Below are positions 1 to 11,510 of a stretch of DNA of 64,000 bases, one piece after another. A model generated the notes under the pieces. It did no database searches and had not been told where the DNA came from. It was given only the letters and a program-made list of their open reading frames with translations. Position 1 is the stretch's first letter. The number at the start of each line of letters is the position of its first letter. The stretch comes from Chondrosia reniformis. Taxonomy: Eukaryota > Porifera > Demospongiae > Chondrillida > Chondrillidae. The DNA is taken from the NCBI GenBank assembly GCA_947172415.1, contig OX359190.1, forward strand, positions 620,001 through 684,000, given 5' to 3'. The translations under genes were made by a program, and so were the position numbers.

Positions 1-2
1 CA

Positions 3-98
3 GCTCAACCACAGCAGGGCCACCCATCTGCTCAGGGACCAGTAGTAGACCAACAAGATAGCCCTGATGGCGAAGAAGATGATTTATCAATCAATTAA
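3..98 (+). CDS. Possible C-terminal tail of an upstream gene
   Basis: An open frame enters from the left edge and ends at TAA 96-98. The 31 residues are rich in Gln, Pro and Asp and finish with an acidic stretch (DGEEDDLSIN). Only the tail is visible and I cannot name a family. It could also be chance, because the stretch is short. The strand agrees with the rest of the array. Confidence 0.3.
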   Translation, partial: AQPQQGHPSAQGPVVDQQDSPDGEEDDLSIN

Positions 99-356
99 CA
101 ATCGATTTATTCTAGAAATTATAGGTGACAAAAAATGCTGTGTTCTTAACTTAAAGTGATAAGATGAAGTTTATAGTGGAAGCTAGGAAAGTATATACAA
201 TAATTAATGCTATTAAAATTTAAGAATCAATCTATTCCAGAAATTATATACGTATATTACTTTTGAACTATATGCATGATTTATGACAGCATGCAGCAGA
301 GCTGTCAAAACATATTGCATGCCAATGATTTTGCTGAGTAAAATTGAATTCCTACT

Positions 357-475
357 AAGAATTGCAGACATTTGTTGTGCTCTGGACCACTCCACTAGAT
401 GTTCGCATGATTAAGTATGTGGAAGATGCTATTGAAGATGAAGAGAGGACACTGGTAGAAGCTCTAGAGAAACGT
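357..475 (+). pseudogene. Fragment of a DED-like exon
   Basis: About 120 bp matches the end of the DED-like exons found later in the window: the [10 protein letters not shown] block followed by the charged helix (VEDAIEDEE, LVEALEK). It is joined directly to the middle of a UTP23 copy, with no intron or promoter between. This is a duplication breakpoint rather than a working exon. Nothing recognisable lies between 99 and 356. Confidence 0.6.
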
Positions 476-482
476 GCATAAA

Positions 483-1162
483 AAAGCGGAGGAGATTGTA
501 CGCCAGCAGACAGATTTGACTCCTCACGAGACTACAGTGTTGGAGGAACTGGACAGCAAGCTGCTTCGAGAGGAAGTGAAGAGGAGAAAGAGGAAGAGAC
601 CAGGAGGCCCTAATCCACTGTCTGTCAAGAAGAGGAAGAAGAGATTAGAGGCACCCGTTTTGGGTAGCACTAAGAATGCAGGCCTGCCAACTCTCCCGGA
701 TTTTCCGTGAGTCTCACGGTTTCAGTCGAAATCTCACTCTCTCACGGTGTAGGTACTCAAACTCACGGATTTTGGGTACTCAAGCAGCCACAGATTTTTT
801 CTGCATGTTAAAAAGTGTAGTCTATCCCCATTCCGTGGATTAGCTGCGACTGTAAGTATGATGCAATCTCTAGATGACGTCAACCTTGCATATTGCACAA
901 TATATGCAGGTTAAGTACAGGCACTTAGCCATATAAACATATACAAAATAATATACTTGCCTAAATTAATGGCAGCAGAAACGGACGTTTTGATGACAGA
1001 GGGAGGCAAGCCACTAACGTTTCCTATGGCCTACTGGGTCTCAAGGTTTTTGGAAAATTCAGGTTGGCAGGCCTGAGAATGTCAGAAGGAATAGGAAGAG
1101 AAGAGAGAGAGAGACTGAAGAGATGTGCTCTCAGTCTTAGAGTTGCCAAGCTGACTGAATAA
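483..1162 (+). pseudogene. UTP23: UTP23 3' fragment, unit A, split by a MITE
   Basis: Only the C-terminal third of UTP23 remains: the basic tail (EEVKRRKRKRPGGPNPLS, VLGS) and the final residues up to TAA 1160-1162. The PIN-domain part is missing, and the 5' border is fused to a death-fold exon fragment. A 398-bp inverted-repeat element interrupts the tail at 679-1076. It belongs to the same family as the intact copy at 6708-7451. It should make no working protein. Confidence 0.85.
679..1076. mobile_element. MITE-like element with CAGGCCTGCCAA ends
   Basis: The element starts CAGGCCTGCCAAC and ends GTTGGCAGGCCTG, an inverted repeat of about 13 bp. It is flanked by AGAATG on both sides (673-678 and 1077-1082), a 6-bp target duplication. 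The other UTP23 copies carry the uninterrupted site, which proves an insertion. There is no transposase inside. The CAGG-type ends resemble hAT-like elements, but those usually duplicate 8 bp, so the superfamily is left open. Confidence 0.8.
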
Positions 1163-1225
1163 CTTGTTTTTAACACATTCTTTAGTCCTTTTTACATTGG
1201 TATTTTAGAAATCATGAAACTCATA

Positions 1226-1398
1226 GCGCAGCCATTTTCCTCACCTCGCACGTGAGAAGTTGGGAAGGGAGATTTGTCAATTCTCTTCTCCACTGTGTAT
1301 GGCCATTCTCCAAGCTTTTAAATAATTTAAATTCTATCTTGAGAAGATTGAAATCTGTATCAATATCCACCAATCGAAAGCTCTAATTTCCGGTACCC
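1226..1398 (+). promoter_or_regulatory. Conserved promoter-like module upstream of a death-fold gene
   Basis: The stretch GCGCAGCCATTTTCC, followed by a CTCGCACGTG-type box and a run reading TCTTCTCCACTG, recurs at the same place in six units, between the UTP23 stop and exon 1 of the next gene: 1226, 7511, 15671, 25167, 37949 and 40185. GCCATTTT is the reverse complement of the YY1-like core AAAATGGC. Position and conservation suggest a shared promoter; no start site can be read. Confidence 0.45.
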
Positions 1399-4300
1399 AT
1401 GGAAGGTTAAAATTGTTTTTAAGTACACCAAGAAAGTATCATCTAAACTAAAAAGAGATAAAGTTATAGATAAAGCTCAGAAACAACAAATGGACAAGTA
1501 CCAAAGTATTGCTGATGCAAATGAGTTGTTTCATCAGTTTCTTTGTGAAGATCCAGCACCAGAAACACTCAAAGGTGCTGCTGAGGTTCTTAAGAATGCT
1601 TCTGAGACTACTAACATGAACAAGACATGTGCTGAGGCCATTGAAGACTTTCTGGCCGGAATTGATCCTGCTCAATCATTGGAAGGTGTGTGTATGAATA
1701 GTGTTATGAAATGTGAAATAATTTGCTGTCTCTACAGAGACTATAGAAAAAGCTAAATTTGGTAGTCTACAGCTTTTTCGTATACTTCTAGTAATTCAGT
1801 TGGGACATGACAGCCTGTATCCAATGTATTTGATTCAGTTTGTTATAGGCACATGTACATATATATTAAGCTATGTATTATATCATATGGAGTGATATTT
1901 GGGGTAGGGACAAAAATGAAAAATTTATAAATTTAGGGCAGTGTTATATACATAATATTAAGCTGTATATTATTTTCCCAAAAGTCTAGGGGGGTGGGCA
2001 AAATCAATTCTAGGGGGAATCCCCCTGCCCCCCTCTATGCTGCACTGAATAGTTACTGATAGTATATATGCCTCTTCCACTATAGAACCTCCTTCTGACC
2101 AGTCGGCTGGAGCAGTTGCTACCAAAGGTCAGAGTACATCAGCAGCAGTAACTGCTTTGGATTGCCCAGACTGGAGAAAGTTATTTGAAGCTTTTGATGA
2201 GATTGAAAGTCTGGAGTCACATGAAATTAAAGAAACTTACAGAAAGACTATGACCAAGTTGTGCATTCTTTTGGACGAGATCACACCAAAGGAATTACGA
2301 GCCATCCATACTAGTTTGCAAGCTGGGAAATGGCAATCGGGAATTAGCTTGGATGATATTGCTGATACAACTAAAGAATTGCAGTCATTTATTGCACTCT
2401 GGACCACTCCACTAGATGTTCGCATGATTGAGTATGTGGAAGAAGCTATTGAAGATAAGGAAAAGAAGAAGAAACTGGTAGAAGCTCTAAAGAATCACAG
2501 AGATGAGCTGAAATCATTTTCAGAAAAGAGCTTGGAATGTTTAAAGGAGCAGAGAGTGAAACTTACAAAAGGTACAAATGTAAGCCACATTGTTGTGGAG
2601 GTTGCCCTCAAGCCAGAAGAATACCTCCTCAGGGAGTTACTCAGACTACGAGAATACCTGGAAAAGAATCTTGGAATTAATCCACTTTTGTTTAAAGGAT
2701 TCATTCGCAGCAGTATCTTGCTGATCTTTCAGATCTTGTCTTCATCAGCCGTTCTTCTTGCTCCCTCACTACTCTCCCACCTCTCTGCCTTGAGAGATGA
2801 CTACAGTGTGACAAAGATCCTGGTACAAGACCATTTTGCTGTGGATGTATTGGAAGGGAAACTCTATCCACTTCTAACAGTTTCCAACGTGCAGTCTCAG
2901 GTTAGTAGAATTGGGACACTACATGGGGTATCTGTTTTATTGACAGAATATGGGGGTATCACTAAGGCACAATGAGCTAATAGATGGAACCAGAATCTCC
3001 CCTTAGCAGTACTTGATTGTAGTTAACCCTTGTAGTAATAGTAGTAATCTCTACATATAATTCAGTACGGGGAACCAATCAGTAAACAATGGACGAGATT
3101 AACAATAACAGATGCTCGCCTTTTTACAGCATTTTCATATTCTTTAAACCATATCTGTGTAGAGAAAGAAGTCATAAATTGTTGTTTCAATAATACCAAT
3201 TTGCATAAGATTAAGAACAGTGTAAGAACAGTGTAAGAGAAACTAGTTTACTGAGTAGAGAAAAGGTCATTTTTTAATACTTCTGTGTTTGGGCGCAGTA
3301 ATCTGAAGTAGGAATGGTGCGCCCAAACAGTTACTTAAATTTCAGTATATATGAAACTTCTGTATGATTAGCCTTATCATATAATCAGTGTCTTGTTTCG
3401 ATACTTTTTGCAGATGTATTAGTGAACACTGCCATTCCTACTTCTAACATCATTTTTGTAAATGTTTTTTTATTTACTTGTATATATAATAATTAAGAGG
3501 AATCTATGAATAATGTATGTTATCACAACTTCTTTTATTTATCACCCTGACAATTAGTAACTTGGTAAAGTGGAGTGTACCATTAGAAAACCGATTTGAT
3601 AATCATAATTAATGCTAATTGTTAACTTTGTCCTTGCAGAGCTGGAGTGAACATTACCATAAGGCAAAGGCCACTCACGGATATGTGATTATTAATGTCG
3701 TTAGGTGTGTAGTCTGTGGAGCATCATCTGTAGGGAAGTCTTCACTGAAGCAGCTTCTGGCCCACGATCAATCAAAGGAGATTCACACTAGCACTGGAGT
3801 GCTTGAGAGACCAGAAGTGGTAGCCGTCACTTCGGAGCAGTACCAGGTAGAGGAAGGCTCATCAGTGTGGACGTTAGTCACAGATTCCGAAATGGAAGGT
3901 TCCATCAGAAAGTGTGCGGCTGAAGAAGATTACAAAGAGAAGGACACATATCCTAGTTTCCCTGTCATTCCTGGCACAGAAAGCACTGCAGAGCAACTTG
4001 ACCAAGTACACTTAGTGACTGATGTCACTGAAGATCCACACTTTAGTTTCCCTGAGGTTATCAGCACTATTTCACCTCCAAGAAAGATGGAGGAAGGTGT
4101 TCCAGTTGAACAGCCAGATGATATTCTCACAAGCCTTTCCAAAGCACAGGATGACTTATTGCAGAGCACCAATCTAGACGAATTGAAGCTGACTGAACGG
4201 ACGTTCATCCATCTCCTTGACACTGGAGGCCAACCTGAGTTTCAAGACTCCTTACCTTGTTTGCTCACTTTTCCGGCCACATACATCCATGTGTTTGATT

Positions 4301-6263
4301 CCTCTCGGGATCTCAGCCAACCAGTGAAGCAGACATACCGACCAGACAGCCAAACCAGAGAGTCCATTTCCTCCTTCAAGAGTGCCTGGGATGTGATGCA
4401 GCACTCTTTATCCGACATCTACGCCACATCGTTACGGGAACCACAGCTACCAGTGGAAATAAAGGTGCCACGCCTCCGAATGTTTCTTGTTGGCACCTTT
4501 AAGGATAAGTTGATGGAAGCAGAGAATAGCCAAGAAATCCTTCATTCCATTGATTCCCATTTGAAGGAGCTGAATTCAAAGCCTTATCGTGAGCACCTTA
4601 TTCATGCTCCAGACCAGACTGCCTTTCTTGTCAACAACTTCATGTACCTCTCACAAGACCATCCTGCTACTAAAGAGGATCAGGACTACCTCAACCTTCT
4701 TCGCTCCTTTATCTCCGACAAGGAGAGCTGCCTTCGATTGGAAATGCCTTTGATGTGGTTTTTCCTGGATCTTATTATAAAGCGAACCCCTCACCATTTC
4801 ATCAAGTGCCAAGACCTCAAAAAATTCTGTCTCTCCAATGGCTACATTGATGGTCATCAAGCAGATGATCAGTTTCTGGCACTACTTCGATTGTTCCACC
4901 ACTTTGGCTTCTTTGCCTACTATGAGCTGAAAGGAGTTCCCCTTGAATCCAATTGGGTGTGTACAGATGTGACCTTTCTGTACAAGGAGATTTCAAAGCT
5001 TCTCATAATTCGATTTCATCCACATCATCCTCAGTGGGTTGCAACTAAGAGATTCAAAAAAGAGGGAATAATTAATGAGAGAGATTATCAAGAGCTTTTT
5101 AAAGAAGTTGGGATCAGTGAGGAAACCCCAAGTGAATGGCTTCTTCAAGTACTGCAGAACCTCTCCTTCACAGCTGAAATTGGACCAGGGAGGTTCTTTA
5201 TGCCAATGGTCCTACCCAAAGACCATATTGAGATCCCTGATTGCCCAGCTGTGCAGCCTCTTTGCTTTGGCTTCAATTTCAAAGAGGATGCCTTCAGTGA
5301 GAATCTGCTTGATCTGCCCAGAAGCATCTTCTGCCAGTTAGCTGTCCATTTAGCTAACAAGAAAAAGTGGGATACATGTCCTAATGATTCTGATCGATCC
5401 ACCATCAGGTACACCTATGGTAATCTGGAGGTCTTCCTGATGGACAAGCCTGGAAGGATTGAGGTAGCTGTCTTTTGCTTCAAGAGCTTCATCTTCAGTA
5501 AGAAGGGTCCGTGTCCTGCTGATTTGAAGAAGCTTCATGATCATTGTGCTGCCATTGAAGTTGATGTAAAAGAAGGAATTGAGGCAGTCAGTGGATCCGT
5601 TATGGGAATGGAATTCCTAAAGAAAGTCAATCTTCAAGTTGGCTTTATCTGCGATTGTCAAAAGGGTTCTCCCCACTTGGCCCTACTGTCTGAATCTAAA
5701 GCTGGTGTGACACTAAAGGGTACCAGACCAAAGGGAAGGAATAGACAGCTGCATTCTGTGCCTGCTAGAAAGGTCTGGTTCTTTCCAGTTGAAAGCGATG
5801 AAGCAACAGTGAGTCATCTTTGTGTGTAGCAAATCTAACTTGTCTAACTTCTTATTCTTATCACAAGTGTAGTTTGTTTGTATTTTACAGCTAAAATTAT
5901 TATCCTTTCAATAGTTTACTTTAAAGACAGCTTCAAGTAACGAATGTGATGACCCTGAGGAGTACTGGGTTCTTGAGGAGCAGGCAAGCAAAGGAGGAGA
6001 GAGCAAATCTCAAGATACAACCATTTACGGAGATCAAGGTATACCTTTGTACTTTGGACATTTATAACCAGATTCCGAGGTTAAAATAGTTTATACTTTT
6101 CTCTGTTGTAGGCAGCTGTAGTTTAATTGAAGACCACATTAAGAACTTCTTATGCAGTGAGAGGTTCAATGACTATCTCCGTAATAACTGTGATGTACGT
6201 CGCATATCAGATCAGCTTCTTGCTAAGAAGATCATCAGTGATTCTGATTGTGAGACACAATAA
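1399..6263 (+). CDS. Gene A: DED-like / Roc-COR-like GTPase / CARD-like (first CARD lost)
   Basis: Exons read as 1399-1405, 2086-2900, 3640-5808, 5927-6038 and 6112-6263, all with GT-AG borders. Together they are 3255 nt, an exact multiple of three (1084 residues). The 2169-nt GTPase exon has a P-loop GASSVGKSS at exon residues 27-35, a switch-2 motif DTGGQP, a G4-like GTFKD, and a COR-like second half (HHFGFFAYYELKG, WVCTDVTFLYKEI). The DED-like exon carries EITPKELRAI and [19 protein letters not shown]-like exon remnant at 1430-1685 has lost its 5' half and acceptor in a deletion, but exon 1 can join the DED exon in frame. The last CARD-like exon stops early, and homologous sequence continues untranslated to about 6430. 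Likely a signalling switch; function inferred. Confidence 0.7.
3287..3328. repeat. Hairpin in gene A intron
   Basis: GTTTGGGCGCA (3287-3297) pairs with TGCGCCCAAAC (3318-3328) across a 20-bp loop. A second, outer pair, GTAGGAATGG near 3308 and CCATTCCTAC near 3431, also folds. It looks like the core of a small fold-back repeat in the intron 2901-3639. No gene is seen in this intron. Confidence 0.5.
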
Positions 6264-6707
6264 GTCCCACGGTTAAGATGTCTCAAGCCAATTCATGCCT
6301 GTTTATTATCATGTATAAAGACCCAATTCTAGCCAAACTGCAGGATCTCTCTGAAGTTCTAAAGAGCGACACGACTAGGTCAACTCATCAGGAACTAGCA
6401 AAGAGAATTGATCAATTCTTAAAGATTTAGTCAGTGTAGTGACTATTTTTTATCTGCACATTTGATCTGTATTATTTTGCATTATAACTTTACATTGATC
6501 AACTACTATTACACTATTACACACACATGTATCTTGAGGAGTGCCATCCAGCACATTTGTGTGTAGTATATACACTGAGCAGACATATAAATCTAAAACG
6601 GTTCAAATATCTGATACATTTCATGTATAAAGGTTTGCTTCTGAACAACTGAATATAAAACACTGTTCGTTTTGCAAAATAGGTCACGTGTCAATCACTT
6701 GATTAAA

Positions 6708-7451
6708 ATGAAGATCAGGCGTTACAAGCATGCGAGAAGAGTGTTGAGTCTCTATAGAAACACTTTTGGATTCCACGAGCCCTATCAAGTACTGGTCGAC
6801 GGGACCTTCTGTCAAGCCGCTCTGGCGGGAAAGATCCAGTTGAAGGAACAACTGCCAAAGTATTTAGGAGGATCCATTCAACTTGTTACCACTCGCTGCA
6901 TCGTCAAGGAGACGGAAGAGTTGGAAGCGGAACTTAAAGGAGCTATTCTTATCTTGAAGCGATTCTCGCAAAGAAATTGTGGTCACAAAAGAGAGCGAAA
7001 GAGCGCGGTAGACTGTCTTCTCTCTCTGATTGGCGAAAGTAATGAACATCATTACATAGTGGCAACTCAGGACGAGGACTTGCAGACAAGTGCGAGCGCC
7101 ATCCCCGGAGCACCTCTCCTTCATATTATAAGAAACACTATTGTGCTAAAGAATCCATCGGAAGACACTAAAGAGAAAGTGGAGGAGATTGTACGCCAGC
7201 AGACGGATTTGACTCCTCACGAGACTGCAGTGCTGGAGGAACTAGACAGCAAGCTAATCCGAGAGGAAGTGAAGAGGAGAAAGAGGAAGAGACCAGGCGG
7301 CCCTAATCCACTCTCTATCAAGAAGAGGAAGAGATTAGAGGCACCCGTTTTGGGTAGCACTAGGAATGTCAGAAGGAACAGGAAGAGGAGAGAGAGAGAG
7401 AGACTAAAGAGATGTGCTCTCAGTCTTAAAGTTGCCAAGCTGACTGAATAA
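6708..7451 (+). CDS. UTP23: UTP23, rRNA-processing PIN-domain protein (intact copy)
   Basis: Encodes 247 residues, against about 249 in human. UTP23 is a nucleolar small-subunit processome factor that binds U3/snR30-type RNAs during early 18S rRNA processing. The start at 6708 (MKIRRYKHARR) matches the human start MKITRQKHAKK; an upstream in-frame ATG at 6672 is less likely. PIN-domain landmarks are LVDGTFCQAAL, the TTRCIVKE strand, the RNCGHK zinc-binding segment and the VATQDEDLQ acidic motif. The C-terminus is a Lys/Arg-rich tail (KRRKRKRPGGPNPLS). An E-box (CACGTG) sits about 20 bp upstream. This is the only one of seven copies here with an undisturbed frame and tail, so it is probably the working gene. 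Confidence 0.93.
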   Translation: MKIRRYKHARRVLSLYRNTFGFHEPYQVLVDGTFCQAALAGKIQLKEQLPKYLGGSIQLVTTRCIVKETEELEAELKGAILILKRFSQRNCGHKRERKSAVDCLLSLIGESNEHHYIVATQDEDLQTSASAIPGAPLLHIIRNTIVLKNPSEDTKEKVEEIVRQQTDLTPHETAVLEELDSKLIREEVKRRKRKRPGGPNPLSIKKRKRLEAPVLGSTRNVRRNRKRRERERLKRCALSLKVAKLTE

Positions 7452-7510
7452 CTTGTTTTAACACATTCTTTAGTACTTTTTACATTGATATTTTAGAAAT
7501 CATGCTCATA

Positions 7511-7650
7511 GCGCAGCCATTTTCCTTACTCGCGTGTGAAATTGGGTGGGGAAGGATTGTCAATCCTCTTCTCCACTGTGTAAAAGCCGTTCTCGAAACT
7601 TTTAAATTCAATCTTGAGAAGATCTGTATCAATATCCAAGCGAAAGTTCT
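7511..7650 (+). promoter_or_regulatory. Conserved promoter-like module, unit B
   Basis: Same module as at 1226: GCGCAGCCATTTTCC followed by the TCTTCTCCACTGTG run. It lies 60 bp after the UTP23 stop and before the three-CARD gene. The small first exon seen in units C, D, E and G (ATGGAGGGTCAAGC-like) is degraded here and has no ATG, which fits translation starting at 7840 instead. Confidence 0.4.
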
Positions 7651-7839
7651 AATTTCCGGTAGTCAAGTTTAAGGTGAATTAATGTGATTGGCAATCCTTA
7701 TCTGTCTTACAAAGGTATTGTGATATGCAGCAAACTGCTACACTATGTATCATATCTATTATCACTCATTTAATCCATGATTTAATTGACATGACCTACA
7801 ATTTTATTTCTCTATTTAGCTATTGTATATATTTGTAGA

Positions 7840-9859
7840 ATGAATATAGATAGAAAACCAGGAGAGGTCATTGAGTTTTTGGATAAACTCAAGGAGAGTC
7901 ATTTAAAATATTGCAATGTAAAGAAAGTATCATCTAAACTAGAAAGAGATAAAGTTATAGATCAAGGTCAGAAACAACAAATAGACAAGTGCCAAAGTAA
8001 TGCTGAAGCAAATGAGTTGTTTCATCAGTTTCTTCGTAAAGATCCAGCACCAGAAACACTCAAAGGTGCTGCTAAGGTACTTGAGAGTGCTCCTGAAACT
8101 ACTAACATGAACAAGAGGTGTGCCAAGGTCATTGAAGCATTTCTATTCGGAATTGATCAGTCAGTGGAAGGTGTGTGTATATGTAACAATTGAATGTGAA
8201 GTAACATTATTAATTAATTACTTGTGGTTATGTGACACATAAAAGAGTCTCAGATTAGACAGTTTTTGATCAGCTCTCTTATTGAGGTTTAACAGTTGCT
8301 GTTATTATTAGTGTGTCTGGACCCGTTTGTGACCGATCTCGCTCACGTTTGTCCTTCTTTGTAACGCTACGTTTGGTTTTCACTTACCTTGGATTGCTGA
8401 ACGACAGGGCTGGTGTACATATATATGAGTGGTATTATTATTGTGAACAGACCCATACACAGGGGTGTTCATTGGGTGTGTATGAAACCCCTCCAGGATC
8501 TGTGGTGCTTAAAATTGTACTGGCCTGGTGAAGTAATATATCTCTACAATTTGGACCGTTCTTATTATATCAAACATACAGATTTTAAAGATAAAACCTA
8601 CATGGCTATTCCAGTTACCACGGAGACTTAATGTAAATTTCAGGAAAACTGAACTACTTTTATTATGCTTTAAACAAAATGGCCACTTACCAAGCACACT
8701 ATACAATTTTGATACTTTTCTGCACATGCATTATATGATCGTTATCTCATGTTTATCTTCTTCTATATATATCAATAGAAAAAAGACCAGATGAAGTCAT
8801 TAAGTTTTTAGATGAGCTCAAGAAGGATGATTTGCAATATTGCCATGTAAAGAAAGTATCATCTAAACTAGAAAGAGATAAAGTGATAGATAAAGCTCAG
8901 AAACAACAAATAGACAATTGTCTAAATGATTTTGATGCAAATGAGTTGTTCCATCACTTTCTTTGTGATGATCCAGCACCAGAAACACTCAAAGGTGCTG
9001 CTGAGGTACTTAAAAATGCTCCTGGGACTACTAACATGAACAAAAAGTGTGCCAAGGCCATTGAAGACTTTGTAGGAATTGATCCTGCTCAATTACTGGA
9101 AGGTGTGTGTATGAATAGTGTTATGAAGTGTGAAATAATTTGCTGTCTCTACAGAGACTAATAAGTCAATGAACTTTTTTGTATATGTCATTCCATGCAT
9201 GCACGAGTGTTTAGGGACATTCCCTTTACTTCTGTCATTCCTCAGCACCCGGTACGTCAGGGACACACCCTCCCTCAGCACCCGGTCCGTCAGGGACACA
9301 CCCTCCCTCAGCACCCGGTCCATCAGGGACACACCCTCCCTCAGCACCTGGTCCGTCAGGGACACACCCTCCCTCAGCACCCGGTCCATCAGGGACACAC
9401 CCTCCCTCAGCACCCGATCCATCAGGGACACACCCTCCCTCAGCAGCTGGTCCATCAGGGACACACCCTCCCTCAGCAGCTGGTCCATCAGGGACACACC
9501 CTCCCTCAGCACCCGGTCCATCAGGGACACACCCTCCCTCAGCAACTGAAAAAAATTGGAAAGAAATGATACAATCCAAACACTGGGTCTACCTGTTGGG
9601 CAACCTCTCTGTCGACAAGATAGTGGATCACCTTTACCAGGGAGTGGATGGAAAGTCACTGGTTACTGAAGAGGTGTATGATGAGATTGAGAATGCAAAG
9701 AGCAAAAAGGAAGCAAACAAGATCTTCTTAAAGCACTTGCTGAATGCTGGTACGGAGGAGAGTTTTAAGCTCCTTTGTACAGTTCTTCAACAAACATCTG
9801 GTGACTATCAAATTCATGAAGAGATTCTTGAGAAACTGAAAATGGATTTCCAACTTTAA
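7840..9859 (+). CDS. Gene B: three CARD-like domains, no GTPase
   Basis: Exons 7840-8170, 8779-9102 and 9246-9859 join with phase-1 introns into 1269 nt (422 residues) with no stop. Domain 1 (residues about 4-100) and domain 2 (about 112-210) share the pattern [33 protein letters not shown] and [13 protein letters not shown]. The last exon begins with nine coding repeats of 11 residues (PPSAPGPSGTH), then a third CARD-like domain (LLGNLSVDKIVDHLYQ, VYDEIENAKSKKEANKIFLK) and a stop. The last exon matches the terminal exon of gene G. With only interaction domains it may act as an adaptor for the GTPase-bearing relatives. Calls rest on helix patterns. Confidence 0.72.
9246..9542 (+). repeat. Coding minisatellite, 33-bp unit x 9
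   Basis: Nine tandem 33-bp units (CTCAGCACCCGGTCCATCAG-type) lie inside the last exon of gene B. In frame each encodes PPSAPGPSGTH, a flexible Pro/Ser/Gly linker before the CARD-like domain. Unit differences are few (CCGGTCC, CAGCTGG and CTGGTCC variants), which suggests recent expansion. A related 24-bp array occupies the equivalent linker in gene G. Confidence 0.9.
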
Positions 9860-10297
9860 GTGCAATTCCAAAATTGACCTCTGCATGTCTGTGACCTTGT
9901 CAGCTATATAGGCCATTATGTAAAATATTTTTGTAATATTTCCATTCCTTCAATACATTGAGTTTCATATTTATTGAGTGTGTTACAAAATTATCAAATT
10001 ACTGCTTTTGTGAATTTTTCCTGACCTTCAGAATTGAGTATATAAGACAGAAGATTACAATAAGCTATTACTTAAGTTGCTAACATTAAAGGAAACGTTT
10101 TCTTCCACAAATACAGAAGTCAAGTTATATATATGCTGGCATTGAAATGATTTGAAAAAATGGTCTTATATACCGAATTCCAGTAATTTTGTCTCTACTC
10201 ATATAACTTGCATCACATGCATGCATCACTTCTCAGCAGCTGTTTATCAACAAGGACGCATATATTATAGTGTCTTAATTGCGCAATCTTTGCAGAA
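9860..10297. other. Intergenic spacer before NEMP copy 1
   Basis: AT-rich spacer with no gene seen. It is closely matched by 53445-53888, upstream of the second NEMP copy (for example the shared GACCTCTGCATGTCTGTGAC), so it belongs to the same duplicated block and probably contains the NEMP promoter. Confidence 0.6.
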
Positions 10298-11446
10298 ATG
10301 GCGCGACTACTGCGTCTTGCAGTGACCTTGCTCTTGCTGGTCACTCCTGTAGTTGACTGTACGTATCACGGAGATATCTGTCCCGACCCTGGTAAGTGTG
10401 TCTGCTCTCAGCATGTGCGATAATACTATACAGTAACACCTTCTCCTCGCCTCTCCATCAGGTCTGCTCTTTGATGAACCGAAATGTCGCACATTCAGGG
10501 TAAGCTGAATAGAGTTATAATACTCCAAATAGTGCTATTAAATGACATATACAATTGTGTAGTAATAGAAGGTGTTAAACCTAGAATTAAAAACGTTATT
10601 ATTAAAGTTAGTCCCTTCTTGTAATTCTGATGTGTGAATGTACATTATAATTAACTAGCTGCTCTTCATATTTAGGTTGTATTAGTGATGTAGTGTAATT
10701 ACTTGGTCTGTAGTAGTAGATCATTGCTGTGGTAATTGTAGCTCAGTGGTAATTATAAGTTTGACTATTGCTTCTTTCGTGTTTTCCATTATTTATGTAT
10801 TATTTGAATTGACACTGTTCAGTGAGTGAGTGCAGCTCATCACGTTAAACATGTATCAGCTGTTCACATGTCATGTGATTGTGTAATACTAGACAGTGTT
10901 GCAGTCAAGTACTTGTTATACATTGTTTAGTCTCCTCAGACTAAAGTTGTAATATGCTATTCTGGAATGGACCAGTGGTCAATGGACGCCATTTTGAAGG
11001 CGTGGTCTACCACACATGTGACCATAGAGCCTCCTAAGGAAGGAGTAGAGATTGTAACCGGTAGTAACTACTCGGAAGTGTCCAAACTGCTAGAAGGGTC
11101 AATGTGGGATATGTTTTATCCAACAATATTTCCTGAAACTTCAAGAAGAAGAATTCCAACATTTGAGACAACTTGTGTTGGATTGAAGAGTACAAAGAGT
11201 ATGATTGAAAAAGTGTGCGTCATTGAAATTGGTAAGCACCTTTGTTGTAGGAATTTCGTGTCAGATGGATTATGGGATAGGAAGCTTCAGTGGGAGGAGG
11301 AGTGTGGTATGCATCGTGTGACTTGTTTACTTAATTGGTTTGTGTTTCCAGTTCGCTTTAGACACTTGTTCCTTCTACTAACTGGAATTGGACTCTTCTT
11401 TGTGGCACCAAGGCTCTGCAGGTATGTCATGTGACATTGAGTTGAA

Positions 11447-11510
11447 GTCATGTGACATTGAGTGGAAGTCATGTGATATTGAGTGGAAGTCATGTGACAT
11501 TGGGTGGGAT
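11447..11510. repeat. Short tandem repeat in NEMP intron 4
   Basis: About four copies of a 20-21-bp unit, GTCATGTGACATTGAGTGGA. A shorter version sits in the same intron of the second NEMP copy (about 54990-55080), so the array predates the duplication and has since changed length. Confidence 0.7.

Noticed and set aside
8313-8727. Overlapping 72-residue ORFs on both strands
   Set aside because: They lie in an intron of gene B, have no motif, and differ by strand; chance frames.
9093-9659. Long open frames on both strands across the 33-bp array
   Set aside because: They are shadows of a repeat whose unit is a multiple of three; only the frame PPSAPGPSGTH joins to flanking CARD-coding sequence.
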